In this document: positions 17,425 through 26,843 of the stretch, in pieces
Position numbering within the stretch: the stretch's first letter is position 1
Layout of the letters: each line of letters starts with the position of its first letter
Source: Panacagrimonas sp.
Lineage (GTDB): Bacteria; Pseudomonadota; Gammaproteobacteria; Nevskiales; Nevskiaceae
Assembly: GCF_020697055.1 (NCBI RefSeq)
Contig: NZ_JAJFBP010000018.1
Span: 104,730 to 168,729, forward strand
Reading direction: 5' to 3'
Length of the DNA stretch: 64,000 nucleotides
Position numbers and translations under genes: made by a program
The notes under the pieces: generated by a model
The model's database searches: none
The model's input: only the letters and a program-made list of their open reading frames with translations
What the model was told of the DNA's origin: nothing

Positions 17425-18081
17425 ATGACGATCGAAGCATCGGTCTGGCTGTTCGATCTCGACGGCACGCTGGTCGACACCGCGCCCGATCTGGGCCATG
17501 CCGTCAACGAGGTGCGCGCCGAGTGCGGCCTGGGGCCGTTGCCGGCGACGCAGTACCGCACCGCGGCCTCCGGCGGCGCTGGCGGACTGCTCGGCGTCGG
17601 CCTGGGGATCACGCCCGATCACCCGGACTTCTCCCTGCGGCGAGACAGTTTCCTCGCGCACTACCGCGCCGGCGTATCCAGGCATTCGCGACCGTTTCCC
17701 GGGATCGTCGAACTGCTGCTCGCCCTCGAGCTCAAGGGGCGTCGCTGGGGCGTGGTCACCAACAAGTCGGGCTTTCTCACGCAGCCGCTGTTGAACGACC
17801 TCAACCTCGGTCCGCGCGCCGCGTGCATCGTCAGCGGCGACAGCACGCCGCGACTCAAGCCCGCGCCCGATTCGTTGCTGCTGGCCTGCGAACAGCTGAA
17901 GGTCGCGCCGCGCGATTGCGTCTACGTGGGCGACGATCTGCGTGACATCGACGCCGCGCGTGCCGCGGGCATGCGCTCGGTCGCCGCCGGCTGGGGTTAC
18001 GAGGGCAACACGCCGATGGCCGAATGGAAGGCCGACTACGTCGCCCACACCGTCGCCGATCTGCACGGCCTGCTCGCCTGA
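17425..18081 (+). CDS. gph: HAD-type phosphoglycolate phosphatase
   Basis: A 218-residue haloacid dehalogenase-fold hydrolase. Motif I FDLDGTLVDT has the nucleophile Asp11 and acid/base Asp13. Motif II is VTNKS, motif III the Lys in RLKPAPDSL, and motif IV GDDLRDI. It follows ubiG directly, as in Pseudomonas where the pair has been discussed as UbiG-Gph. Phosphoglycolate removal after DNA repair is the family role; other sugar phosphates (MupP-type) remain possible. Confidence 0.85.
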   Translation: MTIEASVWLFDLDGTLVDTAPDLGHAVNEVRAECGLGPLPATQYRTAASGGAGGLLGVGLGITPDHPDFSLRRDSFLAHYRAGVSRHSRPFPGIVELLLALELKGRRWGVVTNKSGFLTQPLLNDLNLGPRAACIVSGDSTPRLKPAPDSLLLACEQLKVAPRDCVYVGDDLRDIDAARAAGMRSVAAGWGYEGNTPMAEWKADYVAHTVADLHGLLA

Positions 18082-18126
18082 TCGGACGCGTTCCGACTTT
18101 CCTCACCGCTTCTTCCGGATCGCGAC

Positions 18127-18867
18127 GTGACCGCCGACTTCGACTACTCCCCCGCGCCGGGACTCCTGCGCGACCGCATCATCCTCGTCACCGGCGCCGG
18201 TGGCGGCCTGGGCGGTGCGCTGGCGGCGGCCTGCGCGCAGCTCGGCGCGACGGTCGTGCTCACCGGCCGCACCGTGCGCAAGCTCGAAGCGGTCTACGAC
18301 CGCATCGAATCCGCCGGCGGACCGCAGCCGGCGATCCTGCCGATGAACCTGATGACCGCGACCTGGGTCGAGTTCGAAGCCTTCGCCGCCACGCTCGAGC
18401 AGACCTTCGGCCGACTCGATGGCCTCGTGCACGCCGCGGCGCACTTCAAGGGCTTCCGCACGCTCGAGGAACTCGAACCGCGCGAGTGGCTCGATTCGCT
18501 GCAGGTCAATCTCACCGCCCCCTACACGCTCACGCGCGTGTGCCTGCCGCTGTTGCGCCAATCCACGGACGCCTCGGTGGTGCAGGTCGCCGACATCGGC
18601 GGACGCGAGGTGCGCGCGTTCCACGGCATCTACGGCATCGCCAAGCGCGGTGCGGAAGCGCTCGCGGCGGGTTTCGCGCTGGAATTGCGCAAGGAAGAGA
18701 ACCTGCGTTTCAACAGCTACGACCCGGGCCCGATGCGCACGCAGCTACGCACGCAGGGCTACGCCGGCGAGTCGGCCAAATCGGTGCCGACGCCGGAGTC
18801 GCGGTTGGCGCGATTGCTGTGGTTGTTGGGGCCGGACAGCCGCGGGACGAGCGGCCACGCGTTCTGA
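18127..18867 (+). CDS. SDR family oxidoreductase, YciK-like
   Basis: A 246-residue SDR starting at GTG. The cofactor loop TGAGGGLG is at residues 22-29, DGLVHAAAHF takes the place of the usual NNAG, and the active-site Tyr-x-x-x-Lys is in IYGIAKRGAEA. Only Asp-Ile-Gly occurs where a Ser is common (VADIGG), so the Ser may be absent. Enteric and Pseudomonas YciK proteins sit in the same context and are uncharacterised. It is convergent with rluB. Confidence 0.82.
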   Translation: MTADFDYSPAPGLLRDRIILVTGAGGGLGGALAAACAQLGATVVLTGRTVRKLEAVYDRIESAGGPQPAILPMNLMTATWVEFEAFAATLEQTFGRLDGLVHAAAHFKGFRTLEELEPREWLDSLQVNLTAPYTLTRVCLPLLRQSTDASVVQVADIGGREVRAFHGIYGIAKRGAEALAAGFALELRKEENLRFNSYDPGPMRTQLRTQGYAGESAKSVPTPESRLARLLWLLGPDSRGTSGHAF

Positions 18868-18887
18868 AGCCTCTCAGTCCCGGGCTG

Positions 18888-19742
18888 TCACGGACGGCGT
18901 CGCGGTTTGCGCGGCCCCGCGTTCGGGCGATACGTCTTGGCCATCAGCGAGCGCGGTTTGCGCGGCGCCTTCTTCTCGGGCTCGGGTGCGGCGAGTTTCA
19001 CCGCCTCCAGCAGCGCTTCGAGTTCTTCCGGCGTCGCCTCGCGATATCCACCGGCCTTGATGCCGCGACCCAGCTCGATCGGGCCGTATGCGATCCGGAT
19101 CAGGCGGCTGACCTGCAGTCCCTGCGATTCGAACAGGCGCCGCACGATGCGGTTGCGCCCCTCGCGCATCGTGACCTCGTACCAGCGGTTGGCCGCGCCC
19201 TCTGCGTCTTCCGCATCCGGCGGATCGGCCGAGCGGATCGACTCGGCCTTGGCTCGTCCGTCGTCGAGCTCGACGCCCGTGACCAGCTTCTTGCGGATCT
19301 CGTCGGTCAGGTCGCCAAGCACGCGCACGGCGTAGACGCGCGAGATCTCGAAGCTCGGATGCGTGAGCCGGCGCGCGAGCTCGCCGTCGGTGGTCATCAG
19401 CAGCAGGCCCGAGGTGTTGATGTCCAGGCGGCCCACCGCGATCCAGCGACCCGATTCCAGTTCCGGCAGCTTGCGAAACACCGTGCGCCGACCGTCCGGA
19501 TCGTCGCGCGTGACCAGCTCGCCGGTCTTCTTGCGGAACAGGATCACGCGCATCGGCTGCGACTTGCGCGTGAGCGAGATCATGCGGCCGTCGACGCGCA
19601 CCTTGTCGTCGTGATCGATCTTCTGCCCGATCTCCGCCGGTCGCCCGTTCACCGAGATGCGGCCTTCCGCGATCATCTCCTCGATCGCCCGTCGGCTGGC
19701 GATGCCGGCGGTGGCGAGCAGTTTCTGGATGCGTTCGGTCAT
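18888..19742 (-). CDS. rluB: 23S rRNA pseudouridine synthase RluB
   Basis: A 284-residue protein: an S4 RNA-binding domain at the N terminus (MTERIQKLLATAGIASRRAI), then the RsuA/RluB catalytic domain with GRLDINTSGLLLMTTDGELA holding the catalytic Asp, and a Lys/Arg/Pro-rich C-terminal tail. RluB modifies U2605 of 23S rRNA in Escherichia coli. The ATG at 19742 is preferred over the one at 19769 because family N termini begin at this methionine. It is last in the trpS-scpA-scpB-rluB chain. Confidence 0.9.
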   Translation of the reverse strand: MTERIQKLLATAGIASRRAIEEMIAEGRISVNGRPAEIGQKIDHDDKVRVDGRMISLTRKSQPMRVILFRKKTGELVTRDDPDGRRTVFRKLPELESGRWIAVGRLDINTSGLLLMTTDGELARRLTHPSFEISRVYAVRVLGDLTDEIRKKLVTGVELDDGRAKAESIRSADPPDAEDAEGAANRWYEVTMREGRNRIVRRLFESQGLQVSRLIRIAYGPIELGRGIKAGGYREATPEELEALLEAVKLAAPEPEKKAPRKPRSLMAKTYRPNAGPRKPRRRP

Positions 19743-19791
19743 GGAGCCTCGCAAAACCGTCCAACGCAAAGGCTATTCATAGCTTCCGACG

Positions 19792-20478
19792 TCAGTGCAC
19801 CGTTTCGCCGTCCGGCACCGGCTCTTCGTTCTGTTCGGCGCGCTGTTCCAGCCGCGCCAGCGCCGCGTCGAGCTGATCCAGATCCTTGATCTCCGGCAGC
19901 GCCGGCAGATCGTCCAACGAGCGCAGATTGAAGTCGTCGAGGAACTGCGGCGTGGTGCCGAACAGCGCCGGGCGGCCCGGCACTTCCTTGACGCCGAGCT
20001 CGCGGATCCAGCCGCGCTCGAGCAGCGTGCGCAGGATGTTGCTCGACACCGCCACGCCGCGCACGTCCTCGATCTCGCCGCGCGTGATCGGCTGTCGATA
20101 GCAGATCAGCGCGAGAGTCTCGAGCAGCGCGCGCGAATACTTCGGGGGCTTTTCCTGCCACAGGCGTCCGACCCACTCGGCGTACTCGGCCTTCACCTGC
20201 ACGCGAAAACCGCTGCCGACTTCCTTGAGTTCACAGGCGCCCTGCCCCACGCGCGCGCCGAGCTGGTCGAGCGCGGCGCGCAGGTCCTTCTTGGTCACGC
20301 CCAGCTCCGCACCGAGCAGGCGCGACAGCTGATCCAGCGACATCGGCGAGTCCGCGGCCAGCAGCAGCGCTTCCAGGATGTGCTCGAGCCGGCTCAATGC
20401 GGCGGGATCGGCGGCCGACTCGGAGACCGGCAGTTCGGTCTGCGCGGTTTCGTCGTCCATCGGAGGGGTGTCGTTCAT
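19792..20478 (-). CDS. scpB: Segregation and condensation protein ScpB
   Basis: A 228-residue kleisin-partner winged-helix protein. Diagnostic segments are LEALLLAADSPMSLDQLSRLLG, then LLETLALICYRQPITRGEIEDVRGV, and ELGVKEVPGRPALFGTTPQFLDDF. It binds ScpA and SMC to form the condensin complex that organises the chromosome. It lies 31 bp after scpA. An acidic tail of about 35 residues is rich in Gln and Glu. Confidence 0.93.
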   Translation of the reverse strand: MNDTPPMDDETAQTELPVSESAADPAALSRLEHILEALLLAADSPMSLDQLSRLLGAELGVTKKDLRAALDQLGARVGQGACELKEVGSGFRVQVKAEYAEWVGRLWQEKPPKYSRALLETLALICYRQPITRGEIEDVRGVAVSSNILRTLLERGWIRELGVKEVPGRPALFGTTPQFLDDFNLRSLDDLPALPEIKDLDQLDAALARLEQRAEQNEEPVPDGETVH

Positions 20479-20509
20479 CGGATTCGTTTCCTCGACAGTT
20501 CTCGCATGC

Positions 20510-21394
20510 TCAGGCCGGTTCCTCGGCCACTTCGACGTATTCGTGCGGTTTGGCCGGCCCGATCATCAACTCGGCGAACGGATCGTCCTGCACCAGGTCG
20601 ATCATCGAGAGCTTGACCATCTCCAGCAGCGCGAGCAGGCACACCACGACGCCCATCCGGCCTTCGTCCGGATCGCACAGGTCGGCAAATCGCGCGGGAC
20701 CGCGCGACACGCGATCCAGGATGTGCGTCATGCGCTCGCGCACCGTCAGCGGCTCGCGCGAGATCTGGTGATGCGTGAACAGCTCGCCGCGCACCATCAC
20801 GTCGCGGAACGCGAGCATCAGCTCTCGCAGTCCCGGCTTGGGCAGCGGCGCGTCGCTGGGAATGATCTCGGGACGGGCCGATGCGCGATGCAGTTCGCGG
20901 CCCATCCGCGGCATGCCGTCGAGCGTCTCGGCCGCCGACTTGAAACGCTCGTATTCCTGCAGGCGCCGCACCAGTTCCATGCGCGGATCCGAGTGGTCCT
21001 CCTCCTCGGTGAACTGGCGCGGCAACAGGATGCGCGACTTGATCTCGGCCAGCAGCGCCGCCATCAGCAGGTATTCCGCCGCGAGCTCGAGGCGCATGTC
21101 CTGCATCAGCCCGATGTACTGCATGTACTGCTGCGTGATCTTGAGGACCGGGATGTCGAGGATGTTCAGGTTCTGGCGCCGGATCAGGTACAGCAGCAGA
21201 TCCAGCGGACCTTCGAAGGCCTCGAGAAACACCTCGAGCGCATCGGGCGGGATGTAGAGATCCTCGGGCAGCTTTTCCAGCCACTGGCCGTTGACCTTGA
21301 CCTGGCGCTCGCCCTCCGCAGGCGGCGCACCCGCCTCCGCCGCTTCTTCGATCACCGCATCCGAATCGATGTCACCGCTGGTGGTCGTCATCAT
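20510..21394 (-). CDS. scpA: Segregation and condensation protein ScpA
   Basis: A 294-residue kleisin. Core motifs include VFLEAFEGPLDLLLYLIRRQ, then EYLLMAALLAEIKSRILLP, and a C-terminal VVCLLALLEMVKLSMIDLVQ for SMC-head contact. The ATG at 21394 is chosen because it overlaps the preceding GNAT stop as ATGA; the next codon is also ATG, and a frame-open ATG exists at 21409. The N-terminal 40 residues are acidic and poorly conserved. Confidence 0.93.
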   Translation of the reverse strand: MMTTTSGDIDSDAVIEEAAEAGAPPAEGERQVKVNGQWLEKLPEDLYIPPDALEVFLEAFEGPLDLLLYLIRRQNLNILDIPVLKITQQYMQYIGLMQDMRLELAAEYLLMAALLAEIKSRILLPRQFTEEEDHSDPRMELVRRLQEYERFKSAAETLDGMPRMGRELHRASARPEIIPSDAPLPKPGLRELMLAFRDVMVRGELFTHHQISREPLTVRERMTHILDRVSRGPARFADLCDPDEGRMGVVVCLLALLEMVKLSMIDLVQDDPFAELMIGPAKPHEYVEVAEEPA

Positions 21395-21833
21395 GTTTCG
21401 AGGATCCATTGCCAGACGCGTCCATCGTCCGGGTGCTCGACTTCGGTTTCGAATACGAAGCCCTGCTTGCGCAGGATCGCCGTCGAGGCGGTCTCCTGCG
21501 GGAGTGTCTGGGCGACGACGACGACGCCGGGCTGGGCCTGTCGCGCGACGCTCACCATCTGGCGCGCCATCTCGCTGGCGATGCCGCGCCCTTCGAACTC
21601 GGGGAAGGTCATGTACGCGATCTCGACGCGCCCGTCCTGGGGCGGCGACTTGAACGCGCACGCGCCGACGATGTCGCCGTCGCGATCGGCCAGATAGCCC
21701 ACCCAAGGTGGATGGAATCCGCCCGCCTCGTAGAGGTGCACCGTGCCTTCGAGCACGTCGCGGCCCGCCGGCGGGATGTGGCCGGGACAGCGCGCGGGGG
21801 CACCGTCGGCGCCGATCTCGATCAGCCGCAGCT

Positions 21834-21837
<4 letters not shown>
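21391..21837 (-). CDS. GNAT family N-acetyltransferase
   Basis: A 148-residue acetyltransferase of the RimJ/RimL-like branch. The acetyl-CoA loop region is FPEFEGRGIASEMARQMV, preceded by the strand VEIAYMTF. The substrate is unknown. It overlaps trpS upstream (ATGA at 21834-21837) and scpA downstream (ATGA at 21391-21394), so it is translationally coupled inside the trpS-scpA operon. Confidence 0.85.
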
Positions 21838-22853
<1,016 letters not shown>

Positions 22854-22864
22854 GTCGGAAAAAG

Positions 22865-23536
22865 TCAGGGTTCGGTCACGTTGAGCCCGATCGCGCTGTA
22901 GATCAGGCCTTCGACGAAGGAGAACGGCAGCGCCAGCATCGGACCCAGGACGCCGCTCACCAGCAACACGATCAGGATCACCATGCCCCAGGGCTCGACC
23001 TTCGACAGCGGCAGTCCCAGCGAGCGCGGCAGCAGCCCCACGGCGATCCGTCCGCCGTCGAGCGGCGGCAGCGGAATCAGGTTCAGCACCATCAGCACCA
23101 CGTTGATGGCGACGCCGGCGATGCCCATGTCGCGCATCAAGGTCCAGCCGCCCTGGGGCGCACCGATCGCGACGTAGGTCCACACCAGCCCGGCCCAGCC
23201 GAACGCCATCAGCAGGTTCGAGGCCGGTCCGGCGGCCGCAACGATCGCCATGTCGCGCAGCGGCGAGCGCAGCTTGCGGAAGTCCACCGGCACCGGCTTG
23301 GCCCATCCGATCAGGAACGGCGCCTTGAACAGCAGCAGCAGCGCCGGGATCAGCAGCGTGCCAACCGGATCGACGTGCCGGATCGGGTTGAGCGTCAGGC
23401 GCCCTGCGCGCGCGGCGGTGTCATCGCCATAGCGCCGCGCGACGAATCCGTGGGCAGCCTCGTGCACGGTGATGGCGAACAGGACGGGGATGGCCCAGAT
23501 CGCGATCTGCTGGGCCAGCGAGGAGAAGTCGGGCAT
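22865..23536 (-). CDS. Site-2 protease family membrane metalloprotease
   Basis: A 223-residue polytopic membrane protein of the M50 family. The zinc motif HEAAH is at residues 25-29 within the first membrane region, and the third ligand lies in NLIPLPPLDGGRI. There is no PDZ domain or CBS pair, so this is the compact Rip-type form. Members of this subfamily are usually encoded next to trpS in proteobacteria; their substrates are unknown. Confidence 0.9.
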   Translation of the reverse strand: MPDFSSLAQQIAIWAIPVLFAITVHEAAHGFVARRYGDDTAARAGRLTLNPIRHVDPVGTLLIPALLLLFKAPFLIGWAKPVPVDFRKLRSPLRDMAIVAAAGPASNLLMAFGWAGLVWTYVAIGAPQGGWTLMRDMGIAGVAINVVLMVLNLIPLPPLDGGRIAVGLLPRSLGLPLSKVEPWGMVILIVLLVSGVLGPMLALPFSFVEGLIYSAIGLNVTEP

Positions 23537-23557
23537 CGCCCATTATCGCCCACGTCC

Positions 23558-23986
23558 TCAGGAGATGTTCTTCCAGGGATTGCGCGCTTCGGCGCGACGA
23601 TCAACGCCCTTGCGGCGATCCTCGCGGTCGTCGACCCGAATGGCGCCGCGACGGTCGCGATCGCCGCGTCGATGCGTCATGCGCCGATCGACCACACGCA
23701 GCCAGGTGCAGCGGCACTGCAGCGTACGGTCGCAGTTGGACAGGGGCAGCGTCGGCACTTCGCCTTCCGGGAACCAGCGGCCCTCGATCTTCTGGATCGC
23801 GCTGCATCGGTCTTCACAGGGATTGGCCATGCGCCCCTGCCGGCGCGGGGTCTCGCCGGGAGCGGCGGGCGCCGCAATGGGATCGACGGTTCGGGCGGCG
23901 CCATGCGCGTCGCGCCCACGCCGCAGGAAGAAGAAACCTCCGGCCAGCGCACCCACCACCAGCAAAACAAAGATCGCGGTTCCCAT
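23558..23986 (-). CDS. Membrane-anchored Cys/Arg-rich protein of unknown function
   Basis: A 142-residue protein. One N-terminal membrane segment (IFVLLVVGALAGGFFFL, residues 5-21) is followed by a Pro/Ala linker and a small domain with regularly spaced cysteines: NPCEDRCSAIQ, then SNCDRTLQCRCTWLRVVDRR. The tail is extremely basic with repeated DRR (DRRMTHRRGDRDRR, then DDREDRRKGVDRR). I recall similar uncharacterised proteins in gammaproteobacteria but no name. The ATG at 23986 has a strong AGGAGG upstream. It sits 21 bp before the site-2 protease gene and probably opens that operon. Confidence 0.65.
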   Translation of the reverse strand: MGTAIFVLLVVGALAGGFFFLRRGRDAHGAARTVDPIAAPAAPGETPRRQGRMANPCEDRCSAIQKIEGRWFPEGEVPTLPLSNCDRTLQCRCTWLRVVDRRMTHRRGDRDRRGAIRVDDREDRRKGVDRRAEARNPWKNIS

Positions 23987-24127
23987 GATGTCCGCCGCCT
24001 CCTCCTGCGTTCTTATGTCCCCGTAAGCCGCCCCGGGGTACCGCCACGCGCCCATCCTCTCATCGAGGACCCTTCCGACGATACGGGTGCTCCGGGTCGA
24101 GGGCCCGCCGCCGAGGTGCAAACCGGT

Positions 24128-24751
24128 TCAGATGCCGAGCCGATCGGTGACGCCCTTGCCGCGCCGGACCAGGACCGGCGCCTCGCCGCTCAGATCCACC
24201 ACCGTGGTGGGCTCGGTTCCGCAATAGCCGCCGTCGATGACCACGTCGACCGCATTGTCCAGCGCTTCGCGCCACTCCCCGGGCGCGGCCACGGCGTGAT
24301 CTTCGCCGGGCAGGATCAGCGTGCCGCTGATCAGCGGTTCGCCCAGGGTCTCCAGCAGCGCCTGCGCGATGACGTTCTCCGGCACGCGGATGCCCACGGT
24401 CTTGCGCTTTTCGTGCGCGATGCGCCGCGGCAGTTCCTTGCTGGCGTTGAGGATGAACGTGTACGGGCCGGGGGTGTGCTGCTTGAGCAGCCGGAACTGC
24501 CAGTTGTCGACGCGTGCGTAGGTCGCGATCTCGGAGAGGTCGCGGCACACCAGCGTGAACTGGTGGTGGCGATCGAACTGGCGGATGCGGCGCAGGCGCT
24601 CGGTGGCCTGCTTGTCCTCGAGCTGGCAGCCCAGCGCGTAGCAGGAATCGGTCGGATATGCGATCACCGCGCCCTGGCGCAGGCGCACGGCGACCTGCGC
24701 CAGCGTGCGCTTCTGCGGATTCACCGGGTGGATCTCGAACCAGTCGGCCAC
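24128..24751 (-). CDS. YciO/Sua5/YrdC family protein
   Basis: Threonylcarbamoyl-AMP synthase fold. Conserved stretches are AVRLRQGAVIAYPTDSCYALGCQ and TPGPYTFILNASKELPRRI, followed by KTVGIRVPENVIAQALL. These fit the YciO branch, whose N terminus in homologues begins just before FEIHPVNPQ. I therefore choose the GTG at 24751 (207 residues). An ATG at 24898 is in frame but would reach across the yciB promoter and 22 codons into yciB. Whether YciO proteins make threonylcarbamoyl adenylate in vivo is uncertain. Confidence 0.75.
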   Translation of the reverse strand: MADWFEIHPVNPQKRTLAQVAVRLRQGAVIAYPTDSCYALGCQLEDKQATERLRRIRQFDRHHQFTLVCRDLSEIATYARVDNWQFRLLKQHTPGPYTFILNASKELPRRIAHEKRKTVGIRVPENVIAQALLETLGEPLISGTLILPGEDHAVAAPGEWREALDNAVDVVIDGGYCGTEPTTVVDLSGEAPVLVRRGKGVTDRLGI

Positions 24752-24820
24752 GTCGAACTCGAAAGCGGATTCGGGGCCGCGGCGGCATCCGGGTCCGGAC
24801 GGCGCGCGCAGCGAGCCTCC

Positions 24821-24826
24821 TATAAT
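24821..24826 (+). promoter_or_regulatory. Consensus -10 just upstream of yciB
   Basis: A perfect TATAAT ends 8 nt before the yciB ATG at 24834. Transcription would start at or next to the A of the start codon, implying a leaderless mRNA. No good -35 is visible (GACGGC at 17-bp spacing). Confidence 0.5.
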
Positions 24827-24833
24827 GCCGGCA

Positions 24834-25391
24834 ATGAAGTCCCTCATCGACATGCTGCCCGCGCTGCTGTTCCTCGTGGCGCTCTTCCTCGGCGACATCT
24901 ACAAGGCCACGGCGGTGCTGATGGCCGCGCTGGTGCTGCTCGCCGCGTGGCATTGGTGGCGTGACGGCAAGCCGCACAAGCTGCACACGTTCAGCGCCGT
25001 CGTCGTGGTCGTCCTCGGCGGCGCCACGCTGCTGATCCACGACTCCAGCTTCGTGAAGTACAAGACCACGGTGGTCAACGGCATCATCGCGCTGCTGTTC
25101 CTGGGCTCGCACGTCATCGGCGAAAAGGTGCTGCTGCAGCGCATTCCGCAGCAGGCGCTGGTGATGCCTGATTCCGTCTGGCGACGGGTCAATTTCGGCT
25201 GGGCGCTGTTCTTCGCCGGCATCGCATTGCTCAACCTCTACGTGCTGACGCACTTCGACGACCGCACGTGGGGGCTGTTCAAGACCGTCGGCGTCAGCGC
25301 GCTGATGTTCGTGTTCATGCTGGCGCACCTGCCTTTCCTGGCGCGCTACCTGCAGCACGACGAAACCCCGCCCTCGTCGAAAACCAACTGA
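24834..25391 (+). CDS. yciB: Inner membrane septation protein YciB/IspZ
   Basis: A 185-residue polytopic membrane protein. It begins MKSLIDMLPALLFLVALFLGDI and has hydrophobic helices through the sequence, with the family pattern HDSSFVKYKTTVVNGIIALL and WRRVNFGWALFFAGIALLNLYV. It is involved in cell envelope integrity and division in Escherichia coli and Shigella. It is followed 11 bp later by yciI and then bolA, a conserved cluster. It lacks a visible Shine-Dalgarno sequence, in line with the leaderless promoter. Confidence 0.92.
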   Translation: MKSLIDMLPALLFLVALFLGDIYKATAVLMAALVLLAAWHWWRDGKPHKLHTFSAVVVVVLGGATLLIHDSSFVKYKTTVVNGIIALLFLGSHVIGEKVLLQRIPQQALVMPDSVWRRVNFGWALFFAGIALLNLYVLTHFDDRTWGLFKTVGVSALMFVFMLAHLPFLARYLQHDETPPSSKTN

Positions 25392-25402
25392 GCGACGCAC
25401 CC

Positions 25403-25699
25403 ATGCTCTACATGATCTTCGGGCTCGATGCGCCCGATTCGGCCGCCAAGCGCGCCGCCGCCCGCCCCGCCCATCTCGAGCGGGTCAAGCAGATGCACGA
25501 GCAGGGCCGCATCGCGATGGTCGGTCCGCTGCCCAAGCTCGATGCGCCCAGCACCGAGGGCGGTGTCGCGGGCAGCCTGATCGTGGCCGAGTTCGACAGC
25601 CTGGACGCGGCGCGCGCGTGGATCGACTCCGATCCGTACGCCAAGGCCGGCGTCTACGCCTCCGTCGAAGTGCGGCCGTTCATCAAGCTGACGCTCTAA
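25403..25699 (+). CDS. YciI family protein
   Basis: A 98-residue ferredoxin-like dimeric protein with the YCII pattern: MLYMIFGLDAPDS, then RPAHLERVKQMHEQGRIAMVGPLP and IVAEFDSLDAARAWIDSDPY. Family members resemble muconolactone isomerase and the dechlorinase TftG; the role of this one is unknown. It lies between yciB and bolA. Confidence 0.9.
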   Translation: MLYMIFGLDAPDSAAKRAAARPAHLERVKQMHEQGRIAMVGPLPKLDAPSTEGGVAGSLIVAEFDSLDAARAWIDSDPYAKAGVYASVEVRPFIKLTL

Positions 25700-25703
25700 A
25701 ACC

Positions 25704-25967
25704 TTGGGCGCGACCCGGATCGAGCGGATCACCGCCGCGCTCCAGGCGCGCTTCGACGACGCGCGCATCGAGGTCGAGGACGAATCCCACCTGCACGCAG
25801 GCCACGCCGGCGCCGCGACCGGACGCGGTCACTTCCGGCTGCGCATCGTCTCGACGGCCTTCGCGGGCCTGGCGCCGATCGCGCGTCACCGGGCCGTGTA
25901 CGACGCGCTCGGCGACCTGATGCAGACCGACATCCACGCGCTGTCGATCGACGCGCGCACGCCTTGA
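25704..25967 (+). CDS. bolA: BolA family protein
   Basis: An 87-residue BolA-fold protein with the conserved region EVEDESHLHAGHAGA, then GRGHFRLRIVS and RHRAVYDALGDLM. The histidines in this region can coordinate a [2Fe-2S] cluster with monothiol glutaredoxins. The start is an unusual TTG at 25704, 4 bp after the yciI stop; no in-frame ATG or GTG precedes the conserved region, so translation probably depends on coupling to yciI. Confidence 0.88.
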   Translation: MGATRIERITAALQARFDDARIEVEDESHLHAGHAGAATGRGHFRLRIVSTAFAGLAPIARHRAVYDALGDLMQTDIHALSIDARTP

Positions 25968-26009
25968 CGATCCGCTAGCATCGCGCGCTTTCGAAGAGCG
26001 GGAGTCGGC

Positions 26010-26777
26010 ATGCGCCGCGTCGTGTTCAACCAGAAGGGCGGCGTGGGCAAGACCACGATCGTCTGCAACCTCGCCGCGATCGCCGCCAGCCGCGGCCTGC
26101 GCACGCTCGTCGTCGATCTCGACACGCAGGGCAATGCCTCGCAATACCTGCTCGGCGCCGGCGTGAAATCCGCCGACCACAGCATCGCGGACTTCTTCGA
26201 CTCGACGCTGTCCTTCAGCCTGCAGGCGCCGGCGCTGTCGTCCTACGCCACGCGCACGCCGTTCGAGAACCTGGACGTCGTGACCTCGAGCCCGCGCCTG
26301 GAAGAGCTGATCGTCAAGCTCGAGGCCAAGCAGAAGATCTACAAGCTGCGCGACGCGCTCAAGAAGCTCAAAGGCTACGACGCGATCTGGATCGACACGC
26401 CGCCGGCGCTCAATTTCTATTCACGCTACGCGCTGATCGCCGCCGAGGGCGTGCTGATCCCGTTCGACTGCGACGAATTCGCGCGCCAGGCGCTGTATAC
26501 GCTGCTGGAAAACATCCAGGAGATCCGCGCCGACCACAACGAGGATCTCGAGGTCGAAGGCATCGTGGTCAACCAGTTCCAGCCGCGCGCCAAGCTGCCG
26601 GCGCGCATGGTCGAGGAACTGCGCGCCGAGAAGCTGCCGGTGCTGTCCCAGACGCTGTCCTCGTCGGTGCGCGTGCGCGAATCGCACGAGCGGCATCGTC
26701 CGCTGGTGCACCTGGAGCCGTCGCACCGCGTCACGCAGGAATACCTGGCGCTGTACGACGGGATCTCGAAGGGCTGA
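26010..26777 (+). CDS. ParA family ATPase (orphan)
   Basis: A 255-residue deviant-Walker ATPase. KGGVGKTT is at residues 9-16, the second Lys-rich A' motif region reads VVDLDTQGN, and Walker B reads AIWIDTPPALNFYSRYA. No parB or parS is adjacent, so it is not the chromosomal parAB operon. Similar orphan ParA proteins position chemotaxis clusters, flagella or other cargo. It is convergent with the flagellar operon end (fliK), which makes a polar-positioning role thinkable but unproven. Confidence 0.88.
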   Translation: MRRVVFNQKGGVGKTTIVCNLAAIAASRGLRTLVVDLDTQGNASQYLLGAGVKSADHSIADFFDSTLSFSLQAPALSSYATRTPFENLDVVTSSPRLEELIVKLEAKQKIYKLRDALKKLKGYDAIWIDTPPALNFYSRYALIAAEGVLIPFDCDEFARQALYTLLENIQEIRADHNEDLEVEGIVVNQFQPRAKLPARMVEELRAEKLPVLSQTLSSSVRVRESHERHRPLVHLEPSHRVTQEYLALYDGISKG

Positions 26778-26808
26778 TCTGGCGCGGGCGGGCCCGATCG
26801 CCCTCAGT

Positions 26809-26834
26809 CGTAGCGCGGGCGAAGCCCGGGACCC
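26809..26834. repeat. REP-like palindrome after parA/fliK
   Basis: CGTAGCGCGGGCGAAGCCCGGGACC-type element with stem CGGGC/GCCCG around GAA. A diverged, inverted copy sits at 33792-33834, so the two bracket the flagellar operon. Confidence 0.6.
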
Positions 26835-26843
26835 CGCTCCCGA

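Noticed and set aside
24752..24898. N-terminal extension of the YciO-type protein from ATG 24898
   Set aside because: It would cover the yciB promoter and start; homologues begin near the GTG at 24751.
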